Below are positions 1 through 6,965 of a stretch of 8,443 bases of DNA, in pieces. The notes below the pieces were generated by a model, which made no database searches, had not been told where the DNA came from, and saw only the letters and a list, made by a program, of their open reading frames with translations. Source of the stretch: Chloroflexota bacterium (GTDB lineage Bacteria > Chloroflexota > UBA6077); contig JAJYNT010000236.1 of the NCBI GenBank assembly GCA_021786215.1, forward strand, positions 1 to 8,443. The letters run 5' to 3'. The position numbers and the translations under genes are program-made. Within the stretch, counting starts at the first letter, position 1. Every line of letters begins with the position of its first letter.

Positions 1-1
1 T

Positions 2-1255
2 GTAGTTAACCCGACGGCCCCGGTCTTCGCACAGCAACTAGATTCGCTTCGAAATGCGATGTCCGTGAGCTGGGCGTGGCCATCGCCCGAGATCGGGTTC
101 GCGACCTACGTCTTCAAGCTGGCGAACGAGCAGATTCCGCCCTCTTTACCAAGCGTCCTGTTGCGTCCCGAGGATCGTCGGCGCATGTCTGAGGCACCGG
201 TCTTGGCTTCAGTCGGATACGCGATGGCCTCGGTGGATGCGTACGGCGATCCTTCTTTAATAGACGCTTGGGCTGAAGGACTGATGCGGCTAGCAAGTCG
301 GGACCCTTTCCCACCAGATCGCAACTCCTTCTTCTACCGTCCAGTGGAACTACTCGGGCTCTCCGCTGGCGCTCGCGGTTGTGATCTAGCTCGACCTGAG
401 AGCCTACAGTGGCTCCGGGACGTTGTCACTCGGGGACAGCATAAACTAGTCACGGCCGACAAGTGGTCCTATCTCCTGACGGCCTGCGCTGCTTACATCC
501 TGAACGTTGCATGGACGCAGAGGCTCTCGCCTGACCCCGAAAGCCTCTCCTTGGATGAATTGGCACTTTCGAGTTGGATTTCTCAAGCTCACAGGCCCCT
601 AGCGGAGTCGTTGGGCATTCTCTCCTTGGATCTGGGCATACAACGGCAGATGCTTGCCCGTGCGGTGTTGCAGCCACTTGCACAGCTCGATGCGGCGCGC
701 ACGGCGGTCCTCTACTGCTCCCTGCGAGCAGCCGTATTGCGCTTCATCGAGTCGGATACTGAGAGACATTGGCAAATGAGTAGAACCGCCCAGGATGCGG
801 CGTCGCTCGTGCAGCAGGTTTGCTCGCGGTTTCCATTGTTCGCTCGTCAGCTTGGGTTGCGCCACGAGAAGCGACCAACGATCATCTTCACGGATGAGTA
901 TGACGTCCAAGATGCGCTTCACGCTCTGCTTCGGCTGCATTTCGACGATGTGCGATCCGAGGAGTGGGTTCCAAGCTACGGGGGAAATGCCTCGCGCACA
1001 GACTTCCTTCTGAAGCGCGAGCAGATCGTCGTCGAGACGAAGATGACCAGCAAGAAGCTCAACCAGAAAGAGGTTGCTAATCAGCTCATCATCGACAAGG
1101 AGCGCTACAAGACCCACCCCGACTGCAAGACCCTGATCTGCTTTGTCTACGACCCCGAGCATATCTGTCAGAACCCGGCTGCGCTGGAGGCCGATCTATC
1201 TTCATCGGAGAATCCGATGAAGGTGATCGTGTGCGTGGCTCCCAAAGGGGGGTGA
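2..1255 (+). CDS. Protein with C-terminal DpnII/MboI-like PD-(D/E)XK nuclease domain, 5' end outside the window
   Basis: This is probably the nuclease arm of the defence locus. Numbered from the ATG at 59 (398 residues to the TGA at 1253-1255), the C-terminal part from about residue 250 to the end resembles the REase DpnII-MboI family. A conserved acidic/helical stretch (DEYDVQDALHALL, about 279-291) is followed by an SYGGNASRTDF segment with D315, then IVVETK with E326 and K328 as the PD-(D/E)XK active site, then the family-like CFVYDPEH and NPAALEADL motifs and a final hydrophobic strand. The first 240 residues look helical and match nothing I recognise; they may sense or position the target. 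The frame is open without a stop from base 2, and no ribosome binding site precedes the ATG at 59, so the true start is probably off the left edge. The gene converges on the HEPN/methyltransferase operon. The nuclease fold call is fairly firm; cleavage of GATC or any given site is not implied. Confidence 0.8.
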   Translation, partial: VVNPTAPVFAQQLDSLRNAMSVSWAWPSPEIGFATYVFKLANEQIPPSLPSVLLRPEDRRRMSEAPVLASVGYAMASVDAYGDPSLIDAWAEGLMRLASRDPFPPDRNSFFYRPVELLGLSAGARGCDLARPESLQWLRDVVTRGQHKLVTADKWSYLLTACAAYILNVAWTQRLSPDPESLSLDELALSSWISQAHRPLAESLGILSLDLGIQRQMLARAVLQPLAQLDAARTAVLYCSLRAAVLRFIESDTERHWQMSRTAQDAASLVQQVCSRFPLFARQLGLRHEKRPTIIFTDEYDVQDALHALLRLHFDDVRSEEWVPSYGGNASRTDFLLKREQIVVETKMTSKKLNQKEVANQLIIDKERYKTHPDCKTLICFVYDPEHICQNPAALEADLSSSENPMKVIVCVAPKGG

Positions 1256-1498
1256 CTTCGCGGTCTGGCGCTCCGTGATGGTTCCGGCAGGTTCGGTCGG
1301 CGATGTGGCGTGGAAATCTCTCTCCGCAGGATGCAGGCGAACTGCGGGACATGGCCCGGTCCATCGCGGTGTTGCTTTTCCTGGGACCTAGAACGAACGC
1401 CGATTACGTGGCCGCCAAGTAGTTCGGCTACGACTGGCCTGAGAAACGCACCGCGAACTGACTCTCATGCTGGAACTTGTCCATGCCGTTGGCCTTGG
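1256..1498. other. Intergenic gap between convergent genes with a possible decayed small reading frame
   Basis: The 243 bases between the two convergent 3' ends contain no credible intact gene. On the plus strand a frame from ATG 1303 reads about 39 protein-like codons (including LSPQDAGELRDMARS) and stops at TAG 1420-1422. The same frame continues for 12 more protein-like codons (FGYDWPEKRTAN) before a TGA at 1459-1461. This could be a remnant of a short gene broken by a nonsense mutation, or chance. I see no strong hairpin with a T tract that would mark a rho-independent terminator for either flanking gene. Confidence 0.3.
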
Positions 1499-1999
1499 CT
1501 AGCGGTACAGACGCATGTCAGACCACAGTGCCTTCGCGAACTCACGAACGCGCGTCGTGAGTTGCTCAGCAAATGCGGTACTGAGGTTCTCATGAGGGAG
1601 GGTCCCCGTGTTTCGATCGAGATAGAGAGACTCGCTACGTTTAGTCTGCACATATCGCTGCAATCTTTCGTGAATCCTGTAGTAGGACTCCGTGTGATCC
1701 GCCAGCTTGTTGAACATCGAAATCCGGGCCTGGTGAGTGCTAGGCTCAATGACGTTGCCACCCCGACATGAATACTCAATGCCTCTGGCCCCGAGCGGGC
1801 TGGAAGCTCTTCCTCCCCAGGGAGGAACCTCGTAGCCGTTCGCAGCGATCACGGCGCTGACACCACACTCGTACGCGTGATAAGCATGGAACACGGCGGC
1901 GTCATAAAAACCGAGTCCCAGCAGACATCTGGCGACACGCAAGTGCCTAAGGCCGAGCCTGTACCACTTGATGGTGTCGTCCTGCGGTCTTCTGGTCAT
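1499..1999 (-). CDS. HEPN-like domain protein, last gene of the methyltransferase operon
   Basis: This 166-residue, mostly helical protein resembles HEPN proteins, whose members are often RNases in toxin-antitoxin and abortive-infection systems. Visible features are an N-terminal helix pair with WYRLGLRHLRVAR (about 12-24) and FYDAAVFHAYHAYECG (31-46), typical of the first HEPN helices, and a later helix with YYRIHERLQRY (106-116) followed by RSESLY (121-126). The last segment sits where HEPN RNases carry their Rx4-6H active site; here the distal residue looks like Tyr and not His, so catalysis is uncertain. The middle (about 58-88) is a Gly/Ser-rich loop. The ATG overlaps the methyltransferase stop as ATGA, implying translational coupling and a fixed ratio to that protein. 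It may be an effector triggered when modification fails, or a partner subunit. No RNase activity can be claimed from the sequence alone. Confidence 0.72.
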   Translation of the reverse strand: MTRRPQDDTIKWYRLGLRHLRVARCLLGLGFYDAAVFHAYHAYECGVSAVIAANGYEVPPWGGRASSPLGARGIEYSCRGGNVIEPSTHQARISMFNKLADHTESYYRIHERLQRYVQTKRSESLYLDRNTGTLPHENLSTAFAEQLTTRVREFAKALWSDMRLYR

Positions 2000-4344
2000 G
2001 TACGCCTCAGGAGAGGAATGCCCAGGCTGTATGGATACTCATCCGCCGCGAGATGGACAACCGCCCTCTTCCACTGGGAAAGGGTCTCGAGACGGAACTG
2101 CACCAGGATCTCCTCGTCCTGAAGATTGACGAATACCTTCTCTGCTACCTCCTCGTAGAGGTCAAAGGGCAGATCATCGGTGTTCAACACTATGCTCAGC
2201 CCGGCCTGGTAGAAGTTGGGGAGATCACGCAAGTCGATACCGTACCGAGCCCATTCGCCGATCGCCAAGATCTGCTCCACACGGTCGCCGTACTCGTGGC
2301 GTAGGCGCCAAACCACCGTCTGAAGTACGTTCATTAGTCGGGTGAACTGGTCAGGGAACTCGCGATTGCCCTCGTTGGCAGCGCGAAGCCGATCCCTCAA
2401 CACTGCCAAACCCTCTAGGTCGAGCTTCAGAGCCCGCTCCCTGTTGGCCTGAAGCTGCTCCACCCGCTCCCGCAATTCGTCGGCTTGGGATGGCCGGAAC
2501 AGCAATCGAAGCTGCTTGTATCCGGTGACCCGATCCGGGCTGAATCGCCAACGGTGCGGCGCGACTTCTTCGCCCAAGTTGGCTAAGAGCGCACGCACAT
2601 CCAGCCGCGATTCCTCGGCCTCCCGCCCTTCGGCCAGGTAGGTCAGCAGGTGCTGAGCCAGTTCCCCTTCAGTTACCTCGGCTCTTCCTCTCAACAGCTC
2701 AAAGGCTCGATAGCGTGCCCGATCCAGGGGATCCAAGGATGCATCGATCGCAACATCTGGAGCAAGCACCCAGACCGGATTGCCGGCTGTTGGTTCCCAG
2801 GTAGCGAATCTCGGCTTGTGCTTCAGGACCTTGCCAATCTCGTGCTGGACGGTCTCAGGATGCTCCTGGTGCTTGCGAAACGCCCGGCTGTATAGGACTT
2901 GCTGGATGAGAAGCGACGTAATCAGCTTGATATCCGCACCCAGATAGGCAACAATGATCCGTTCGATCTCGTGGGCCACGTAGTTGCTTTCGGTGGGCAA
3001 CTGAACAACTTCCGAGCGTCCGTAGATGGCCTCGAACGTCGGGTGGCTCATCTTCCGGAAGTTGAGATACATGTCTCCTGCGGGATTGATGTTCGGGTTC
3101 TCTATCTGCCTCATCGACCGAATTGGGACCTGCTGCCAGACCGAGTTAATGTAGTGAAGCCCACTTTCCTCACATGCGGTTACGATACTTTGCCACAGGC
3201 TCAGGTCTCGATGCTTGTATACCAGGGTGAACCATCGATCCGGTTTCAGGCTGCGTGCGATCGATTCGACCGCAGCCCTGAACTCGCTCAGAAATTGCTG
3301 CCGACTCTTTCGAAACTTCCCGCCTTCAACCAACTCCTGCCGACGAGCCTCATCGGTGATTTCCAGACCCAGCCAGGCTGCCCAAAGGGTCGATAGATCG
3401 AGGAAGTAGATCCCATTCGAGTAGGGCGGATCAGTGAAGCAGTAATCGATCGCATTCTCGCCGGTGACTTCGTGAATCCGGGCCGCGGGAACATCCTTGA
3501 GGACGAAATCCGCCCGATACCTTTCGCCGATCAGAGTATTGGTCTCTATCTTGGCCCTCACCACGGCGGCGAACGTCCTCTCGAAGGTTGGCCAGACTCG
3601 GTGTTCATAGAAGTTCTTTGCGGGCGAGAAGCTGAACCTGCGCAGGAAGTTCGCGTCGCTTCGATACTGTGACTCTTTCGCGGGATCACCCCTAGCCGCG
3701 TAGGTTCGGTTGGCGTATCGCACCGTATTGGCCAGCGCCACACGCAACAGGTCTCGTTGAAGCTCATCTTCGACATCATCGATTGCATCACGTAGGATGG
3801 TCAGAGCCGCGAGTTGTCTGGGCGTGTGTAACTGGTCCATCGTCACTTCATCCGACCGGCGGACTGTTTCGGGAATAGGCACTCTCGGGTATTCGAGATC
3901 CTCAAGCAGCCGGAGGATCGAATCCTCTGAAGCCGAGTCCAGGACTTCTATCTCCGTTTTCGCAACAGTCTGGACCCGGTGGAACGCAGCCTCTAGGGCC
4001 ACGATGTTAACCGGCGCCACAGCGGTCATGCGGGTGATGAATCTGGCTACGGGATTGATGTCACTGGCGACAACCCGCCGGCCCAAGACGAGTGACTCGA
4101 CAGGAGTTACCCCGCTGCCGGCGAAGGGGTCTAGGACCGTATCCCTGGCCGACGTGTAATGACGAATGTAGTGCTGCACCACCTGCCAAGGCTTCTTCGC
4201 CGGAAATGGCAGGAATCCAAAGTGCCGGGCACCGCTTCTCTCCCTCGGACGATAACCCACGCTGTAGTTGATTGGATCGTCAGGGAGAGTTCCCTCGGGT
4301 TGGTACAGAGGACCTAGGCGCGATACTGCGCTTGGCATGGTCAC
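1996..4344 (-). CDS. Large DNA methyltransferase (adenine-type, DPPY motif) with long C-terminal extension
   Basis: This is an S-adenosylmethionine-dependent DNA methyltransferase of 782 residues. The SAM-binding motif I is DPFAGSG at 72-78, followed by the acidic motif SDINPVARF (94-102). The catalytic motif IV is TDPPYSNG at 304-311, the form seen in N6-adenine and N4-cytosine enzymes. Motif I precedes motif IV, with about 225 mostly helical residues between them; a YRSDANFLRRFSFSPAKNF stretch lies there. The catalytic half ends near residue 450. The remaining 330 residues are an extension that may hold a winged-helix part (about 560-645) and a coiled, charged helix (about 655-700), perhaps for target recognition or partner binding. 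The layout recalls the COG1743/DUF1156-like methylases more than small orphan enzymes. The start may be the GTG at 4344, overlapping the regulator stop as GTGA, or the ATG at 4338; a GGAGG lies 4 and 10 bases upstream of these. Its target site cannot be read from the sequence. Confidence 0.9.
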   Translation of the reverse strand: MTMPSAVSRLGPLYQPEGTLPDDPINYSVGYRPRERSGARHFGFLPFPAKKPWQVVQHYIRHYTSARDTVLDPFAGSGVTPVESLVLGRRVVASDINPVARFITRMTAVAPVNIVALEAAFHRVQTVAKTEIEVLDSASEDSILRLLEDLEYPRVPIPETVRRSDEVTMDQLHTPRQLAALTILRDAIDDVEDELQRDLLRVALANTVRYANRTYAARGDPAKESQYRSDANFLRRFSFSPAKNFYEHRVWPTFERTFAAVVRAKIETNTLIGERYRADFVLKDVPAARIHEVTGENAIDYCFTDPPYSNGIYFLDLSTLWAAWLGLEITDEARRQELVEGGKFRKSRQQFLSEFRAAVESIARSLKPDRWFTLVYKHRDLSLWQSIVTACEESGLHYINSVWQQVPIRSMRQIENPNINPAGDMYLNFRKMSHPTFEAIYGRSEVVQLPTESNYVAHEIERIIVAYLGADIKLITSLLIQQVLYSRAFRKHQEHPETVQHEIGKVLKHKPRFATWEPTAGNPVWVLAPDVAIDASLDPLDRARYRAFELLRGRAEVTEGELAQHLLTYLAEGREAEESRLDVRALLANLGEEVAPHRWRFSPDRVTGYKQLRLLFRPSQADELRERVEQLQANRERALKLDLEGLAVLRDRLRAANEGNREFPDQFTRLMNVLQTVVWRLRHEYGDRVEQILAIGEWARYGIDLRDLPNFYQAGLSIVLNTDDLPFDLYEEVAEKVFVNLQDEEILVQFRLETLSQWKRAVVHLAADEYPYSLGIPLLRRT

Positions 4345-4823
4345 GCCACCTCCCGCAGCTTCGCGACCTGCTCGTGGATCGGCACCAGGAGGAGAAGCTG
4401 CCGGTGATGTCTGAGAACGTCAACGACTTCACTCTCGCTGTAGGCATAGTAGACCGAGAACCCGTCGGTGATCAGATATGATTCCGGCTTCTCGAGTTGG
4501 AGGCTCTCGTCTCGAAGGTTCTTCACAACCTGCTGGACTTGCTTTGGAGAGAAGCCACGGCGTCGGAGTTCGCAAGCCATGAGGGCCTTCACTACCTCAC
4601 TCGCTGAGTAGAACAGGCTTGGCTTGCCTCGGCGGCCACCGGACTCCTTCAGCATCGGCACCACCAGCCCAATCCCCGCCCAGTACCCCACCTGCTTTCT
4701 GGTCATTCCGGTCAATCGTATGAGCTCGGGCGCCGTATACGTCTGCTTCCCCAGCATCCACCTCTTGGCCTGGGCTTCCAGGACTGGATCCAATACCGAC
4801 TGGGTAGTCTCGTCCACTATCAT
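4341..4823 (-). CDS. MerR-type helix-turn-helix regulator, first gene of the operon
   Basis: This 160-residue protein has a winged-helix DNA-binding domain of MerR type at about residues 17-105. KQTYTAPELIRLTGMTRKQV (27-46) forms the helix-turn-helix. GYWAGIGLVVP (47-57) matches the usual MerR wing entry (Y-W--IGLV-P). A GGRRGKPSLFYSASEVVKAL wing-and-helix segment (62-81) and a final RRRGFSPKQVQQVV helix (88-101) follow. The C-terminal part is short, helical and hydrophobic (LLLLVPIHEQVAKL) and has no metal-binding cysteine cluster, so it is not a classical metal sensor. The ATG at 4823 has an AGGGAG close upstream. It is the promoter-proximal gene and overlaps the methyltransferase start, so it probably controls its own operon, much as controller proteins do in restriction-modification systems. 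That role is inferred from position. Confidence 0.82.
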   Translation of the reverse strand: MIVDETTQSVLDPVLEAQAKRWMLGKQTYTAPELIRLTGMTRKQVGYWAGIGLVVPMLKESGGRRGKPSLFYSASEVVKALMACELRRRGFSPKQVQQVVKNLRDESLQLEKPESYLITDGFSVYYAYSESEVVDVLRHHRQLLLLVPIHEQVAKLREVA

Positions 4824-4831
4824 GCTCCCTG

Positions 4832-4861
4832 ACTATGAGCAATTGCGCTGACTTTTGACAA
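4832..4861 (-). promoter_or_regulatory. Possible promoter and operator of the MerR-methyltransferase-HEPN operon
   Basis: Read on the minus strand, TTGTCA (4861-4856) matches the -35 consensus at five of six bases. CATAGT (4837-4832) matches the -10 consensus at four of six, with an 18-base spacer. The spacer contains the 8-base palindrome GCAATTGC (4839-4846), the place where MerR-family proteins usually bind. Only 8 bases separate the -10 box from the ATG at 4823, so transcription would start almost at the start codon and the message would be nearly leaderless. A better-spaced promoter further upstream is not excluded. Confidence 0.3.
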
Positions 4862-4889
4862 TGCTACCGCCAACTCCGTTGGAATGCAA

Positions 4890-4914
4890 GGGGCACGGGG
4901 GCAACGGGGGCGAC
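4890..4914. repeat. Short degenerate tandem repeat, about 9-base unit, three copies
   Basis: Three successive units of the form GGGGCAC, GGGGGCAAC and GGGGGCGAC lie in the gap upstream of the regulator gene. They are imperfect and short and may be chance G-rich sequence. A small perfect inverted repeat (CCAAC, three-base loop, GTTGG) lies just before them at about 4870-4882. No function is suggested. Confidence 0.3.
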
Positions 4915-4959
4915 AGTGCAGTGCACAGCCTATCCCTTGCGGACGCTGCCGCCACCATG

Positions 4960-5001
4960 TTCACGTCCGTGAGGGCGAGGGTTCGAGTCCCTTCTCTCCC
5001 A
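4960..5001 (+). tRNA. Partial tRNA gene: 3' half only, probable island attachment-site remnant
   Basis: The sequence reads as the 3' half of a tRNA. There is a seven-base possible anticodon loop TTCACGT (4960-4966) and CCGTG (4967-4971) as the 3' strand of the anticodon stem. AGGGC (4972-4976) fits a variable loop. A T arm follows, with five-base stem GAGGG/CCCTT (4977-4981 and 4989-4993) and loop TTCGAGT (4982-4988). CTCTCCC (4994-5000) would be the 3' acceptor strand and A5001 the discriminator base. Nothing upstream pairs with the acceptor (GGGAGAG expected) or forms a D arm, and the bases before 4960 do not pair with CCGTG, so no functional tRNA is encoded. CCA is not encoded either. CAC would be the anticodon on this reading, but identity is unsafe without the 5' half. 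Tyrosine integrases commonly use exactly this segment as the attachment core, leaving a 3' copy at the far end of the island. Confidence 0.5.
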
Positions 5002-5313
5002 GTCTTCGTGCCCCGTGGCAAACTGCACGAAACGCCGGACAGTCCTGCACCACGCCTGTTTCGCTGGGCTGATCTCCGCCGCCTTCGCCTGGTTGTATGC
5101 CGGTGTCCCCCCCGCCTCGCGGCCACAGATGGATGCGATGTTGCCGATCGCCCCCGCTCTTGCTACACGATGCGCGGTACCACCCGCCGCGAAGCGCGTA
5201 GGGCGGCAAAGAGACTCAGGTCCAGGGTTTCGCGGAACTACTCGTCGCCAGCCAGTCAGACTGGTAGGGAGAAGCCAGACCCCGACCGTCGGGCTCAAGG
5301 CGGGGGTGATAGC
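5002..5313. other. Non-coding gap between the tRNA remnant and comM
   Basis: No gene is supported in these 312 bases. Long open frames cross them on both strands, but their translations are low-complexity, rich in Arg, Pro and Ala, and run antisense into comM. No integrase or transposase remnant was recognised. The only structure seen is the pair of small inverted repeats near the comM 3' end, listed separately. Confidence 0.5.
5252..5293 (-). terminator. Two small inverted repeats downstream of comM, possible transcription end
   Basis: Downstream of the comM stop there are two short perfect inverted repeats. CCCGA, a three-base loop and TCGGG lie at 5281-5293; CCAGT, a three-base loop and ACTGG lie at 5252-5264. 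Neither is followed on the minus strand by a run of T, so they are not textbook rho-independent terminators. They are the only hairpins noticed in the right place. Confidence 0.2.
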
Positions 5314-6837
5314 TCACGCACCAGTCCTCGGGCGATACTGGACCGCCTCGGCGACGTGGGCAGGGGCGATCTGAGAGGAGCCCTCCAGGTCGGCGATGGT
5401 GCGGGCGACCTTCAGGATGCGGTGGTAGGCCCGGGCGGAGAGGTGCATCTGGGAGACAGCCGCCTTCAGAATGCCTGCCGCCGCCCCCTCCACAGAGCAG
5501 TGCTTGCGGACATCGGCAGGACCCATCTCGGCGTTGCAGGTGATCTTCGTCCCCCGGAAGCGCTGCCTCTGTGTCCCCCTGGCGGACTCCACTCGGACGC
5601 GGATTTGGGCCGAGGTCTCCCCCTGACCATCCCCTGCCAGCTTCTCATATGCGATGCGGGGGACATCTACATGGATGTCCATGCGGTCGAGCATGGGCCC
5701 CGAGATCCGCTTCTGGTACTTGCTGACCAGGCTCTCGGAGCAGGAACAGGCGCGCTGGGGATCGCCATAGTAGCCGCAGGGGCACGGATTCATGGCCGCG
5801 ACGAGAACGAACCTGGCCGGGAAGGTGATGCTTCCCTGGGCCCGACTGATGGTGACCACACCGTCCTCCACGGGCTGGCGCAATAACTCCAGTGTGGACT
5901 GACCGAACTCCGGGAACTCGTCCAGGAACAGCACCCCCCGGTGCGCCAGCGATATCTCCCCCGGGTGGGGCCACTTGCCGCCACCGATCAAGCCGGCATA
6001 GGAGATAGTGTGGTGGGGCGCCCGAAAGGGCCTCTCACGAACGAGGGGCACCTCCCGCGGCAGGCGACCAGTGATGCTGTAGATCTTGGTGACCTCCAGC
6101 ATCTCGTCGACGGACATGGCCGGGACCATGGTCGGCAGGGTGCGGGCGAGCAAGGTCTTCCCCGATCCGGGCGGACCCTGCATGAGCACGTTGTGTCCTC
6201 CCGCCGCGGCCACCTCCAGGGCGCGTTTGGCGTGTTCCTGTCCTCGCACGTGGGACATATCCATGGCGTGCTCGGTGGGAATCGCAGCCTCCCAGCCATC
6301 CTGGTGGACCGCGGGCTGGATGGGCATCTCGTCCCGCAGATGGGAGACCAGGGCAGCGAGACTCTCCACCGGGATGACCTTCACCCCCTCGACCAACGCG
6401 GCCTCCCGGGCATCCTCCGCCGGCACATAGACGGTGTCGATCCGCCTCTCTCTGGCCATGCTGACCATGGGAAGGATACCGTTCGCGTGGCGCAGGCCGC
6501 CGTCCAGAGATAGTTCCCCCAGGAACAGGGCGGGGTTCTCCTGGAGCGGGACCTGCCCGGAGGCCATTAGGATGCCGACGGCGATGGGGAGATCGTAGGC
6601 TGGACCTTCCTTCTTGAGATCCGCTGGCGCGAGGTTACAGGCCATGCGGCGCATGGGAAAGGTGAGCCCGCTGTTTTTGATGGCTGCGCGGACTCGCTCG
6701 CGGGCCTCTTGGACGGCAGTATCGGGAAGGCCGACGACGATGAAGTTGGGCATGCCATGAGAGGCGATATCGACCTCGACTTCCACCAGTTGGCCATCGA
6801 GGCCGACTACAGCACAGGTCAAGGCCTTGGCGAGCAT
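5314..6837 (-). CDS. comM: YifB/ComM family Mg-chelatase-like AAA+ ATPase
   Basis: ComM is a hexameric AAA+ helicase that, in naturally competent bacteria, promotes branch migration during integration of incoming single-stranded DNA; elsewhere it is a widespread housekeeping-like gene of unclear role. This copy has 507 residues, the usual length. An N-terminal ChlI/Lon-protease-like domain covers about 1-165, with PNFIVVGLP (30-38) and NLAPADLKKEGPAYDLP (68-84). The Mg-chelatase ATPase domain follows with Walker A GPPGSGKT (221-228), FRAPHHTISYAGLIGGG (271-287), Walker B VLFLDEF (302-308), the cysteine cluster NPCPCGYYGDPQRACSC (350-366) and RMDIHV (385-390). The C-terminal Mg-chelatase domain runs from about 405 to the end. 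The ATG at 6837 is preceded by GAGAGGG. It looks intact and functional. A diverged fragment of a second comM 5' end lies 128 bases upstream. Confidence 0.96.
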   Translation of the reverse strand: MLAKALTCAVVGLDGQLVEVEVDIASHGMPNFIVVGLPDTAVQEARERVRAAIKNSGLTFPMRRMACNLAPADLKKEGPAYDLPIAVGILMASGQVPLQENPALFLGELSLDGGLRHANGILPMVSMARERRIDTVYVPAEDAREAALVEGVKVIPVESLAALVSHLRDEMPIQPAVHQDGWEAAIPTEHAMDMSHVRGQEHAKRALEVAAAGGHNVLMQGPPGSGKTLLARTLPTMVPAMSVDEMLEVTKIYSITGRLPREVPLVRERPFRAPHHTISYAGLIGGGKWPHPGEISLAHRGVLFLDEFPEFGQSTLELLRQPVEDGVVTISRAQGSITFPARFVLVAAMNPCPCGYYGDPQRACSCSESLVSKYQKRISGPMLDRMDIHVDVPRIAYEKLAGDGQGETSAQIRVRVESARGTQRQRFRGTKITCNAEMGPADVRKHCSVEGAAAGILKAAVSQMHLSARAYHRILKVARTIADLEGSSQIAPAHVAEAVQYRPRTGA

Positions 6838-6877
6838 GGGACCCTCTCAAGTCCACAAGGTACACCCCTGCGCGAAG

Positions 6878-6965
6878 TCATTGCTCGACTTCCAGGAGGT
6901 CCCTGGCCTCGACTAGAGCGCGGATGACGCCCTCGTCTAGGACGCAATCTGCAACATAGGTATCG
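6878..6965 (-). pseudogene. Tail of an unidentified gene, fused to the comM remnant
   Basis: About 28 codons of protein-like sequence (including EGVIRALVEARDLLEVEQ) end in a TGA at 6880-6878, 40 bases before the intact comM start. The sequence begins directly where similarity of the upstream comM fragment stops, in a different reading frame, so the two pieces were joined by deletion or recombination. It has no start of its own. I do not recognise the family; the helical, acidic end is compatible with many small regulators or antitoxins. Confidence 0.4.

Noticed and set aside
599..1162. Minus-strand frame of 187 codons inside the nuclease gene
   Set aside because: It lies antisense to the nuclease-domain gene, whose motifs are clear, and has no recognisable domain.
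1310..1771. Plus-strand frame of 153 codons over the HEPN gene
   Set aside because: Most of it is antisense to the HEPN-like gene, which has recognisable helices and a coupled start.
4860..5001. A complete tRNA gene, or the 3' end of tmRNA
   Set aside because: No D arm and no 5' acceptor strand (GGGAGAG) are found upstream, so the tRNA is incomplete. A tmRNA would need T at acceptor position 70 for the G3-U70 pair; the base there is C.
4833..5298. Minus-strand open frames over the tRNA remnant, with strings such as RDSNPRP and EGTRTLAL
   Set aside because: These strings are a familiar artefact of translating tRNA T-arm sequence in reverse; they support the tRNA remnant and not a gene.
4855..5886. 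Plus-strand open frame of 343 codons
   Set aside because: It runs across the tRNA remnant and then antisense to the unmistakable comM gene; its translation is rich in Arg, Pro, Gly and Asp and shows no domain. It is a shadow of high-GC codon use.
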